A program made the position numbers and the translations under genes. Below, in pieces: positions 21,401-32,290 of a stretch of DNA of 64,000 nt (positions are counted from its first letter, which is position 1; the number at the start of each line of letters is the position of its first letter). Source of the stretch: Solanum dulcamara (Eukaryota > Streptophyta > Magnoliopsida > Solanales > Solanaceae); NCBI RefSeq assembly GCF_947179165.1, contig NC_077245.1, positions 36,573,286 through 36,637,285 on the forward strand, written 5' to 3'. Below the pieces are notes generated by a model. The model was not told where the DNA came from. It ran no database searches and saw only the letters and a program-made list of their open reading frames with translations.

Positions 21401-24180
21401 TGTCACGACCCAACCCCGGGGGCTATAACTAGTGTACGAATTGGACACTCATATACACGCTAATTATCTATAATCAATCGGTAACTAAACATGATATGGG
21501 CTTTATATGGAAAACACTTCATCTCAAAACTTTCACTTGTATATATACCGATATTACCTGTCTCTTAGAGAGTTAAAAATTTTAAAGATAGGATACCATA
21601 ATATGCAAGTTGATAAGGCTGCACAACATAACACATCCCAAAATAAACATTTATATATGCAAGCCGACGAGGCTGCCACTCCGAATGGAAACGTCCCAAA
21701 ACATAAGTCGTACTAGTGGAGCCGAACGATATTTATATACAACCTACACATGTATCTACAGACCTCTAAAAGAATTAACAAAAACATATGATAGGACAGG
21801 GCCCCACCGTACCCCTAAATACACAAATATATACATTATAAAGATTGATACCAAAAGTTTAGGCTCCGAGACAATGGAGCACTTCAAATCAGCTGAGTAG
21901 AATCCTAAGCTGACGGCTCTCCAAAATGAGTATCTATACCTACGGACATGAAATACAGCCCCCTTCGAAGAAAATAGGGGTCAGTACAATATATGTACAG
22001 AGTATATAAGCATTAAATATAGTAAGAAATATTATAGCTAAAGTAGAGGTTTGAAAAGACAAGTATGATACTCAAGTAGTCACTATACCTGTGCCTTATG
22101 AAATAAAGTCATGCATGCTTATATCATATATCATATTTGGCCCTTTAGGACTCAATGAATCCATCATATATATATATATCATATTCAACCCATCATGGGC
22201 TTAGCGCCATAATTATGTCCTTAGGTCATATCATCATATATATATACACCGTACTCAGCCCTCTAGTGAGAAACTAGGTGAACAATCCAGTAAAACTGTG
22301 CATGAATACATACCCGGTCCTCTAGTAAGGGACTCGGTGAATAATGCAGTAAAACTATGCACGAATACATACCCGGCCTGGGACTCATTGAAAGATACAT
22401 TAAGACATGCATGAGCAGTGTAGTGAGTAACCATATGCATTTAAATCATCATTTAAGACTTAATCAAATAATCAAAATGAACCATTATTTGAAAATTAAG
22501 ATAGTAGTCATTTAAACTAACCTTTAGTTGCCATTATAAATTATGCCAAATATGAATTATACCGAAGTATGACTTGTACTAAAATATGACTTATACCAAC
22601 TAGGGTGGCTGGAATCATACATATGAGTCAAGTCATAACGATATAAATTCTGAAAATTAAGAACATTCGCCATCCTAGTATCTCTAAGAATAAGAGCTTC
22701 ATTGGAATTCTATACATTTCTTATTCGTTTGTTATATAAGATCATGCCAAAAGAAAGAAAGGTTAGCTTTACATACCTGGATTTCTAACTAATATCCAGC
22801 GGCTATGACTATTCTCTATGTTTATAAGTCTACAAATAAGAGAGTAGCACTATATTTAGGAATTCTAATGAAAATTGGGCAGCATTTCTCCTACAATTCG
22901 TACTTCTGGATTAACTCCAAAACAGCCCAAACAATGCATAAATTCAATACCATTTACTTAACAACAACAACCACCTTATTCACAAGTTATATACCAATAA
23001 ATACCTGCACAACTACTTCAAAAATGACCTTAAAACAGCTCATAACCAATACATGTCAACAACAATATTAGCGGACAGATCTCTGTCTCCAATTAGTTCT
23101 TGTAATTACTTCAATTTAACCCATTTAAATATATTATTCTACTTCAACCAAATTTTACACATCCTTTGTAGTTTACACCTTAAACATACCTTAATCATAT
23201 CATGCACAAAAACAATATCTAACAGCCTCAACATAACTTCACAACACAATAGAATATTTGAACTCAAAAGTCCTTACACCAAAAACATGTAAAACCTCTT
23301 CTCAATTCCATCTTTAAAAATACCAAAAATGAGAAATAATACTTCCTTTAACATCTTTAATTCCCTTATTTATACTTATACAACAATATCATAAATCATT
23401 CTTTTCAAAACAAACTAAAGATCAAAGTAATTCTCGAAAGTTAGAAATCAAAATTTTTGGACATCTTTCCAAAAATTTAAGATTTATGTTTCCAACATCT
23501 ATAGCATGATTCCAATGTATTCCATGGAATAATCAAGTTAAACTAATAAATAATCAACTTACCTTAACCTTAGAGAGATTTTTGAAGTTCAAAGAGTGTT
23601 GGAACGTTATTGGATAAGTTTTGAGATAAGGGAGAAGTGGGTGAGAATTCTGGAAATTTTTGTGAAGTGTAAATGATGAAAATTGCCTGATCATTGTCCC
23701 TTTTAATTGGGATCTTTTGGATCAGTTTTTGGGTTAATTTTTGGACCAAAAATGGTTTATTATATGGATAACATATTAGGATTTTGTCCCAAAAAAATTA
23801 TTGAAGTTTGGCAGCGCAAAATCCTCATTCATTCCACCAATAATGGGCTGCCGGAAAAATTTCAGAATTGGATTTTCCCACAATTCACTTATATTGGCCC
23901 AACAATAAGTCATTACTTAGCTTAATAGTACCATATAACCAACTCATTATATTTACACCATGTCCAAATCTTAATGCCTATTACTTCAACTTACTGCTCC
24001 TCTTAGAATTAAAAAAAAATTACGTGCCACCTTTTAAAATTTCAAACCATTGCCACACTTTCAATCCATTACCAACCAATACATTCACCTACAAGCCATG
24101 GTTTCTCATATATGTATGAATATTTTATACTGAGTACAATATACTAAAACGTTAGCAATTAAAAAATATGGGGTATTACA
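21401..24180 (-). repeat. solo LTR S2, nested in S1
   Basis: Plus-strand edges are TGTCACGACCCAACCCC and ATGGGGTATTACA, 2780 bp. There is no primer site to the left and no polypurine tract to the right, so this is a solo LTR. It shares its first bases and the CCGGCCC...GACTCGGTGA subrepeats (about 22134-22390) with the LTR of element A, so it is a distant relative. The flanking five bases (ATAAC and TCAAG) do not match, so the target duplication is lost or an edge is misplaced. Frames of 60-110 codons inside show no protein similarity. Confidence 0.7.
22134..22390 (-). repeat. CCGGCCC-type subrepeats in S2
   Basis: About five degenerate copies of the word seen in the LTR of element A, starting near 22134, 22188, 22254, 22311 and 22371. 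They are spaced about 55-65 bp apart, which is more regular than in A. The best copy reads ACCCGGTCCTCTAGTAAGGG followed by ACTCGGTGAA. Confidence 0.65.
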
Positions 24181-24185
24181 TCAAG

Positions 24186-24283
24186 TTCTTTGATATTAAC
24201 TTGATCATCATTGTATCTTCTTTGATCTTAACTTGGATCATCATTATAACTTCTTTGATCTTAACTTTGATCATCATTATAAA
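24186..24283. repeat. three-copy 32-33 bp tandem repeat beside S2
   Basis: Units starting TTCTTTGAT at 24186, 24218 and 24251 each contain TTAACTT-GATCATCATT. They lie in S1 five bases after the right edge of S2. Copies differ at a few positions, so the array is not very recent. Confidence 0.8.
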
Positions 24284-25394
24284 ATCATAAATCTCACCAT
24301 TAAATCATGAAAACATTCTTTAAACATCATTAAACTCATGATCAATTCATAAACATCATTTTTAACATCACTATCATAATTTGAAATTAGCTTTATGGAT
24401 GGACATTTATAATTTATCTCAAAATCATGCAATTCAAATGAAAACATGCATACAATGATTGTTGATAACATCTAAAAAATGAAATTGAATTAGCCTAATG
24501 CAATTCATCAAAACTACGGTTCATAACTAAATGGAAATTGAAAAAAACTTTGAAAAAACTTTAGGGCTCCATGGGTGAAAAGGACCCATGGATAAATCTC
24601 CACATACCTTGCTTGAATTCACCAAGAATCGAAGAACAAACTTTGTAGAAATCTAGAAACCCTAGCTTGAGCTTGAAGTAGAAACCTTGAGAGAGTTTGT
24701 TCTTGCCTTAGAAATTTTTGGGAGAATGAATTCAGTAGGAGGGAAATTTGTAAAATTGAATATTTATAGACTTTGAACTTGGCCATTAAAGTATCTAGGT
24801 TCATCGAACTGAATTTGAGAAAAGACACAATTACCCTTATTTAAATCTGGAAATCTACCTTATGTTACACTATCTACGGGTTGTTGAAGGAATGACGAGC
24901 CGACTAAATGAACTGTCCTTAAGGTCTGAGGAAAAGCTTGAAATTTTGAGTCTCTAAAGTTTGAGAATTGGTCAATCCTATGGCCCATCAACTTGTCTAC
25001 GAGTTATCCTTGGGGCCTGTCCTGTAGGTCCAAAAACCTAAAATTCTAAGGGTCTATAAAGTTTCATCACGAGTCATTCTTATGACCCATAACAACTTCT
25101 ACAACCCATCCTGACAAGTCGTAGACTTGGACTTGAGGGATCTCTGAACAAGGCCTCTAAAGTCTTCCTATAGGTTCATCCTATGGGTCGTCTAAGTGAT
25201 TATGGATCGTAAACATGAGTTTTGAGAACTTCCTTTTAGGTTGGTCATGTTCAAATGCTAAGGGTCACTCCACGACTTATTCTTACGAGTTGTAGGACTG
25301 TCTACAAGTCATAGAGTGGCTCGTAAGGCTGGAGTCAGTTAAAATTTAGAAGATTTCTTTCAGGTTCCAACTCTCCAACTTCTGGGATCTTATA

Positions 25395-26837
25395 ATTAAC
25401 TTCCTTATCCAACTCCTTCCTTTATTCCTCGACATGAGAGTTTCTCCCCATGGATAATCTACTAAGAGAATCAACAACAATATTAACTTTACCTAGGTGG
25501 TAGAGAATGCTCATATCATAGTCCTTGAGAAACTAAAGCCATCTCATCTGTTCAGGTTCAACTTTTTTTGACTAAAAATGTATTGAAGGCTCTTATAATC
25601 AGTAAAAACATCCATATGCATGCCATAAAGATAACGATGCCATATTTTCAAAGAAAACAGTACTGCTGCCAACTAGAGATTATGAGTAGAGTAATTCCTC
25701 TCATGGATCTTAAGCAGTCTGGAAGCATAAGCTATAACTTTACCTATTTTCATCAATACACAACCCAGTCCAACTCTACAAGAATATAATAAATAACAAA
25801 ACCATATATTCCCTCGAGTAGGGACAACCGTGAAGTAGTAGTCAAACTGGTTTTCAACTCCTGAAAACTTTTCTCACAAACATCAAACTATTAGAACTTA
25901 GTCTTCTTCTGAGTCAACTTAGTTAATAGAGAGGATATAGATGAGAATCCTTCTACAAACCTTCAGAAGTAGCCAGCCAAACCTAAGAAACTCCTTATGT
26001 CAATCGGGGATGTGGGTCTGGGCCAATTCTTTATAGCCTCAATCTTTTGGGAATCAACTTGCATACCTTCACCTGAAATGATGTGGCCTAGAAATACGAC
26101 AGATGCGCCTAAAAGAACACTTGGAAAATTTCACATACAACTCCCTATTCTTGAGAGTTTTGAGAATAATTTTGAGATAGTTGGCATGTTCCTCCTCATT
26201 TCTAGAGTAGATCAGAATTTCATCAATGAACACAATAAGAAATATGTCTAGATACTACATAAAATTATTTCATGAGTTTCATAAATATTGTAGGAGCTTT
26301 AGTCAAACCATAAGACATATCAAGAAAGTCATAGTGACCATAATGGGTTCTGAAAGTTGTCTTTGGGAAGTCAGCTTCTGTCACTTTCAACTGATGATAG
26401 CCTGATATGAAGTCTATCCTATAGAAACATGTGGCACCGTGATGTTCGCCGAGCATTTGATCGATTCTGTGAAAAGGGTACATATTATTTATGGTGACCT
26501 TGTTCAAATAAAGATAGTCAGTGTACATTGTAAGGGAACCATCTCTTTTTCACACGAATAGGATAAGAGCGCCCTAAGGTGACACACTTGGCCTAATGAA
26601 ACCTTTATCAAGAATATCTTTCAACTTCTCTTTTAACTCGTTTAACTCGGTTAGAGTCATTCTATATTGAGGAATAGAGATAGGCTGAGTATCGAGAATA
26701 ACATCTATTTTGAATTCTATCTCCCTGCTAGGAGGGACTCTAGGTAATTCATCAAGAAAGTTTTCAAGAGTTTTCAAGAGTTGAAAACCAGATTGACTAC
26801 TGCATCTCAATATTATGTTAGTTTTCATTTATTCTTA
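25395..26837 (-). pseudogene. RNase H, reverse transcriptase and protease-linker part of H1
   Basis: Minus-strand pol continuing from 20437. It encodes the LSRLSMG word near 25440, RNase H (about 25450-25900), RT with the thumb near 25980-26110, the catalytic motif at about 26205-26235 and the fingers. The frame 26265-26528 reads KVTINNMYPFHRIDQMLGE and FDYIDFISGYHQLKV-like text, and 26574-26828 reads QPISIPQYRMTLTELNELKE. The catalytic motif reads FIDE instead of FIDD, so the second metal-binding Asp is changed. The copy ends at about 26837 in the protease-RT linker, where a plus-strand LTR stub begins. Confidence 0.72.
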
Positions 26838-26918
26838 AGTAATGGTCTAAGAGGATTTTATAGGGTCTTAAGAGATCCTATTCACCGCGTCACATCTAGG
26901 GTATAGCTTGGCTTGTTA
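26838..26918 (+). repeat. plus-strand LTR 3'-end stub
   Basis: About 80 bp aligned to the last bases of the B LTR (37865-37945). It runs CTAAGAGG, then CACCGCGTCACATCTAGGG, then TAGCTTGGCTTGTTATA. The terminal GTCATGACA has decayed to CTTGTTATA. It lies between minus-strand pol of H1 and minus-strand integrase of G, two copies at different pol positions, so it marks a deletion junction. Confidence 0.55.
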
Positions 26919-28549
26919 TAATAGACATCCTACAAATCATAGTACATCTTAGTGGCCCTTGGGTGAATAGAATACTGAGAACTGTGGACTTTTGCTAGTA
27001 TTTGTTACCTCAACCTATCACATTAGGAACACACAACTGTCTGTGATAATAAAGCATACCATCTCCATCTTGGGAGAAAGCCTTTACAATATTTTAAAGA
27101 AACGCTTCCTTCAGATCAACCAAGACTGGATCCTCATTTTATTTTCCTTAACATTTATCACAAGAGATGATTCTGAACAACAATTCCACCAACTTTTTAC
27201 CCTATCGAGTGAACTCCCAAACAAGCAAGCCAATGAACATTTAGAACTAACTAATTTTTCTTATCCTCAACATGAGCAACACTATCCATGGATAATCTAC
27301 TAAGAGCATCTGCCATAACATTAGCTTTATTTGGATGGTAAAAAACACTCATGTCATAGTTCTTTAGCAACTCAAGTCACATCCTTTTATGCAGATTCAA
27401 GTCCTTCTGATTAAACACATATTAAAGACTATGATCGGTTAATACATCCACATGTACACCTTACAGATAGTTCCTCCAAACCATCAAGGTGGGCAGTTTT
27501 TCTAATGAACTTCAAGTTGCCTATAAACATAAGTTATGACTTCACCAAGTTGCATCAACACACTTCCAAGACAAATTTAAGAAGCCTCACAATAAATCGT
27601 AAAGGCATCTAAACATTTGGGTAGAGTCAAAACTGGGGATGTAGTAAGTCGAGTGTTCAACTCCTGAAAATTCTTCTCACAAGCATCGTACCACTAAAAG
27701 TTGTCTTTGTTATAAGTCAATCTAGTAAAACAAGAAGCAATAGAGGAAAACCCTTCCACAAATCATTTGTAGTAGCTAGCAAAATCTAAAAGCTCTTGAT
27801 AATTGAGGGAGAAAGAGGTTTAGGTCAGTTCTTAACTGCTTTGGTCTTTTGAGAATCAATCTGTATGCCCTCTTTAGAAATAATATAGCCAAGAAATGCT
27901 ACTGACCTCAACCAAAATTCACACTTTTGGAAATTCATGTATGACTGGAATTAACTGAAGAGTTGGGGTTTCGGTACTAGAATCCTTAACCAAAAATAAA
28001 ACATAGATACAATCTTTAGAAATCATATTTCTAGCCTTAAGGTAAGAGACAAAACTGACCTATAGGCACTAAGGTAATGCCCTTCCATTTAATGACTAGC
28101 TCATTGGGAAATTAAAATTTTAATGACTCTTGTTCTATAGTCGACTAAAGCATAGCATGAGTATAACTGGTCCATGCTAAGAATGATATTAAATTCAAGA
28201 ATGTCTTTCTCTAATAAATCAATTGCTATGATTTTCTGAAAAATTGAGATCGGACACTTTCTGTATACCCGTTTAGCTAAAATTAACTCACAAATAGGAG
28301 CAAAGATCGGGAAAGGTTTTGACAAGATTTTGGGATTGACATCAAAATTAATAGAAAAATAAGGAGTCACGAAGGATAGAGTTTATCATCGTACTATCAA
28401 AGAATAAACATCAAACTGAAAGACTTATAACATTGCAGTGACCACATCAGGGGAATTATCTTAATCTTATTGAGTTTGAAGCGCATAAAACTTGCCTTGG
28501 CGTTGTCTTCCACCAGAACTAGATGAGGTACCCTACTAAGTTGGGATAG
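26919..28549 (-). pseudogene. pol and gag-end part of element G, left of insertion B
   Basis: Minus strand, from the integrase zinc region (HPGATKMY-like text near 26945) through the post-RNase H linker, RNase H (about 27280-27620), the RT thumb (about 27730-27950) and the protease region (frame 28101-28370) to the end of gag near 28549. The RT palm with its FIDD motif is absent. The text jumps near 27950 from the word around the thumb (CEFWL-like) to the linker upstream of RT, so a deletion removed the catalytic core. Frames are broken throughout. It continues at 37951 on the other side of element B. Confidence 0.7.
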
Positions 28550-28554
28550 CTTCT
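28550..28554. other. target site duplication of element B, left copy (CTTCT)
   Basis: CTTCT precedes the LTR at 28555. CTACT follows the other LTR at 37946-37950. Four of five bases agree, and the flanks join into continuous minus-strand gag. Confidence 0.7.
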
Positions 28555-30659
28555 TGTAATACCCAAGAAGTATGGAAGTTTTAAAATGAGGAACAAAGGA
28601 TGGAATCTCAGAGAAATGCAGAAAACTAGCACCAGGTGATGACCACAAAAGACCATCACAGGCCGTGGTATGTACCACGCATCTGATGAGTCACTGTGGT
28701 GGTGATTTACAAAAATAGAGTTGTAGGGAAGGGATCATTACAAGGGAACACGGTTCGTGGTGAGAACCACAGACCGTAGTGCCCTCCGTGGTGACCCCTT
28801 TCCTAAGGCCTCAGAAAACTTTCCAAGGAAAGGACCACGAACGACCACCACAGGCTATGGAGCTGTTCACGGACTGTGGTGTGCTCTGTAGTAGTCAGTC
28901 TTGCACATCTTCTGGCAGGGCCTACACCACGACCATTGTCCATGAGCAAAAGGAGTATTTTGGTATTTTCCCATATTTTAACATTAAAGTGAGGTCATTT
29001 TTGTTATGAAATCTAACTATCTAAAGAATTCTAAGCCTTTCCAAATCTTTTCTCTCAGTCAAATTCTAAGACTCAAAACCCTAACCTTTTAAGTTTCTCT
29101 CAGGTCTTCTTCTTCATAAAGAAAGCTAGGGTTTCATTCCAAGAGCTTCAAGCCCCCATTTTTCAAGTTTGCATTGGGATTTATTTCCCAAGGTATGTGG
29201 GTCTCATTCATGGATTCTTCCACCCATGGAGCCCAAGTATGTTCTAACCATAGAAATTCAATTTCAAATGGTGAAATCTTATGGGTTTTTATATCATAAA
29301 TCAAAATGCATATATTATTATCTATATGAAGTTTATTTACCTATATTAGTTTATATTGACTCTTAGTTTTATAAAATGGTTGAATTAGCAAAGGTCCTTA
29401 TATGAAGGCATAAAAAGGAGATTTAAATTGTATTGGTGGGTTGCTTTAAATATGTTTTAATTAATGCATTACATTTCTCTCATGTATGATATCATGGATT
29501 TGAATAATTTGAAAGTTGAATGCATAGAACCCACGTAGTTTCACTATGTTTCAATGATGCTTGAATTGAAAACTTAGACTCCAAAATCAAAGTTTATAAA
29601 AGCAAAAATTAATGATTAAAGGGAGTCTTATAAAATGAAAGAATGATGAAATGATGGATTCCACTTGTGAAAGGAAAATTCTCACTTTTCTGAATCAAAT
29701 GAAAGGATTTATGAGCTACTCTACCGAATGATATTTTGATAATCTAAAGGTATGTAAATAATTATATTCTTATGTTATATGAACTATTCTGTGTAATTGG
29801 CTTAGCAATGAATGGGGCATTGAAGTGGAATTTGGTAATGGAATCCTAGTAGCAATCCCTTGTCTCATTTACTGTGTTCCAATATAGGAGCCCTTGCATG
29901 CTTAGGCTAGGGGATCCACAAATAGCCCTAAAGGTTAAAGAAAATGAATGTAGTTGATGGAGTTCTACCCGGCAAGTAGTCTCCTCATGCCAACATAGGG
30001 TATTATGTTTGAATACATATAATAGCTCGCCTGGTATTAAATGTCGTTTGTAGTCATCTTCAAATAAAATGAATGTTTCCAATGTTATTTACATGATTGA
30101 TTATGCATGTATTACATTATGTGTCATACTACATTAATGTTCAAATGTTCCTTTAATGTTCATGAATGCCTACATACTTAGTACATTCAAACTACTAACA
30201 CATACTACTTTGCCTACATGATATCACCATATAAGGACTGATGTTGCTCCATATTCACCTCCTCGTAGCTAGTTTAATTGTTGAAGGCTACTACCTTGGT
30301 GAGTTCCCATATTTCAGGAACAATACCCATTCTCTTTTCTAGATTATGATATGTATAGATTTTTGGACTTCCTTTTTGGTACTTGTTCCATTTATTATGA
30401 GGATGAGCTAGGAAAATGTCTTAGCCCCTACCAACTCTTTTAGTAGAGGTATGCTTGGACATAAATATATGATGTTTAAGTTTGATTTTGACTGCTATTC
30501 TATGTTGTTTCCTTTAGTCCCATTATTCCTTTTATTTCTTCTTGTTATTGCATGTCATTAACTATGAAAATCTAAATAAATTCTAAGAGGATAGGGTGAG
30601 GTACCTTCGAGTATCTCGTTTGTTGTGTCACATCTAGGACCTAGGCTTGATCCATGACA
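28555..30659 (+). repeat. 5' LTR of B
   Basis: 2105 bp, TGTAATACCC to TCCATGACA. The first 350 bp (about 28630-28900) are crowded with near-palindromic CCACGG/CCGTGG words. A minus-strand frame at 29846-30082 recurs in the other LTR only through LTR similarity and is not taken as a gene. Confidence 0.85.
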
Positions 30660-30664
30660 AACTT

Positions 30665-30675
30665 TGTTTTATAGC
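30665..30675 (+). other. decayed primer binding site of B
   Basis: TGTTTTATAGC aligns to TGGTATCAGAGC with several changes and sits six bases after the 5' LTR, where the primer site should be. Confidence 0.5.
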
Positions 30676-30875
30676 TCGAGATTTTCGCTGGTTCTTGGAG
30701 TACAACATACCGTGTCAAATAGGTTCTTGTTCACGGTTGTGAAGCACGCCATAACTATGAATAGGAGACTATGGGGTATTTAAGAAAGTTTACACTTCAT
30801 TTAAATTCATGTCGTTCCCTAGAGTGTCTTAAGACTTCCTCTAACTAATGCATCATTTTTTGTCTTCTAGATCAT

Positions 30876-32290
30876 GCCTCCAAGAAGAGTACCTCCATAT
30901 AGAGCAAGGGTTGATGATGAAGACCAAGCTCCTTCAGTTCTAGAAGATCACTCCATGAGGAAGAAATGACCCATGCGGAATTCCGGAATATCATAACATT
31001 GTTGGCTCAAGCCATATCAAATCAAAATAACCAAAGCATTGTTCCTCCTCCTCCTCAAGTATCTACTCTTTTTTCTAAGATACGAGATATCAAGAGAATG
31101 AATCTTCCCAAATTTGATGGTTCTAAAGTAGATGATGACCCTATAGAGTTTATTTTGGAGGTCTACCAAATTGTGGCTATGATGGGAGTGCCTCCAAGTG
31201 AAAAGGCAGAACTAGTGGCCTATCAACTTAAGGGTGTGGCAAGGGTTTGGTATGAGCAATGGGTTGTTGAGAGGGTTAAAGATATGGAGTCTATAGAATA
31301 GGAGCCTATTTGGATGGACTTATTTTAAGTAACTTATTAGTTGAAAACTGCTTATAAGTTTTTAAAAAAGTAGGTTCAGCCCAACTTATTTTTATTGAAT
31401 TATAAGTTGTTTTAAACTTATAAGCTTCTTAAAATTAGTCCATCCAAACAAACTCAATTATTTATTATGGTTTATTTTAAGCACAAAATAACTTTAAATT
31501 AGCCAGCCAAAGACTCAAAAAAGATGAAAACAACTTATAATCTAAATGAGCTCTAGGAAGAATTCAATAGAACCTTCCTAGACTGCTTATTTCCTTTGGA
31601 TGGAAGAGAGGCAAAGATTCAAGAGTTCATCAAACTTTGCTAAGGTGAGTGTGAGGGAATATGACCTCAAGTTCACTAAATTGTCTAAGTACATTCCTTT
31701 TATGGTCTTCAATCCAAGGGCAAGGATGAACAAGTTTATCTCTGGTATTTTTCATTTTGTTTCCAAGGAGTGTAAGACGTCCATGTTGGTCAAATATATG
31801 GAAATCTCTCGACTCATAACATATGCAAAACAAATTGAGGAAGAGAAGTTGAGGAAGGGGTCAAGAGGGTTGAAGAAGTCTAGGGTTGATGGTGAAGGGT
31901 TCAATCCTCAACGGTCAGGTTATAGTGGTAGTGGAAAGGGACAAGGTGGGCAATGATTTATGGGTCAAGGTTCCACCAATACTCCTTCTCCAAGGTTCAA
32001 CAAGGACAAGGGTGCTAACCTGATGGTTCCTAGAGAGAATATTAGTGCTCAAGCTTTCCCCACTTGTAAGAAGTGTGGAGAACTCGTAAAGAAAAATGCT
32101 TAATCGGCTCCAATGCATGCTTCAAGTATAGCAAGCTGGGACACCATGCTAGAGATTGTAGAGTTGGTGGTGGTAGGCCTCAAGGACAAATTGCTCATGG
32201 TCAACACGTTCAAGGAAGTAGACAACACACAAACCTCTTTTATGCTTTGCATTGGACACAAGAGGTTGAGAAAGCACCCAATGTTGTTAC
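30876..32290 (+). pseudogene. gag of B, interrupted by a MITE
   Basis: The ATG at 30876 opens with the family start MPPRRVPP and meets a stop at 30900. The longest piece, 30966-31301, holds PKFDGSKVDDDPIEFILEVY and AELVAYQLKGVARVWYEQW, the conserved gag core, and stops at a TAG that is the MITE target duplication. After the MITE, text resumes at 31557 (EEFNRTFLD), then the frame 31600-31956 (REYDLKFTKLSKY, MEISRLITYAKQIEEEKL). The zinc knuckle near 32120-32160 reads CFKYSKLGHHARDC, so the second Cys of CCHC is Tyr. Capsid and nucleic-acid binding roles are known for the family. This copy is dead. Confidence 0.8.
31302..31553 (+). mobile_element. 252-bp MITE in gag of B (PIF/Harbinger-like)
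   Basis: The interruption has imperfect terminal inverted repeats: GAGCCTATTTGGAT at the left and GAGCTCATTTAGAT read inward from the right (11 of 14). It is flanked by TAG at 31299-31301 and 31554-31556. Removing it restores continuous gag text (ESIE then EEFN), which shows the site is a real insertion. The interior has AACTTATAAGTT-like inverted words and no coding capacity. A 3-bp duplication and GAGCC termini suit Tourist/PIF-Harbinger MITEs; a TA-only (Stowaway) reading is less likely. Strand is arbitrary. Confidence 0.75.

Larger units (their letters stand above)
20438..25394 (-). repeat. solo LTR S1 inserted in pol of H1 (itself interrupted by S2)
   Basis: The left edge is TATCAC (degraded TGTCAC) and the right edge is GGGATCTTATA (degraded GGGTCTTACA). 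Excluding S2 (21401-24180) it is 2177 bp, the usual LTR size here. The flanks join into continuous pol: the codons before and after give KELDKE-VN-MHKLERLGV in one frame. The 5-bp flanks ATGCA (20433-20437) and ATTAA (25395-25399) each differ by one base from ATGAA, the word expected in the uninterrupted gene, so they look like a decayed target duplication. No internal domain flanks it, so it is a solo LTR formed by LTR-LTR recombination. Confidence 0.72.

Noticed and set aside
22134..22390. CCGGCCC repeats as a CRISPR-like or satellite array
   Set aside because: Units vary in sequence and spacing and lie inside an LTR. They are subrepeats of the LTR.
29846..30082. 78-codon minus frame repeated at 37133-37369
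   Set aside because: Sits in the B LTRs antisense to the element. Changes between copies are not biased toward silent sites by eye.
31302..31553. The 252-bp interruption as an intron of gag
   Set aside because: It has terminal inverted repeats and a TAG duplication, no GT-AG boundaries at its ends, and creates a stop.
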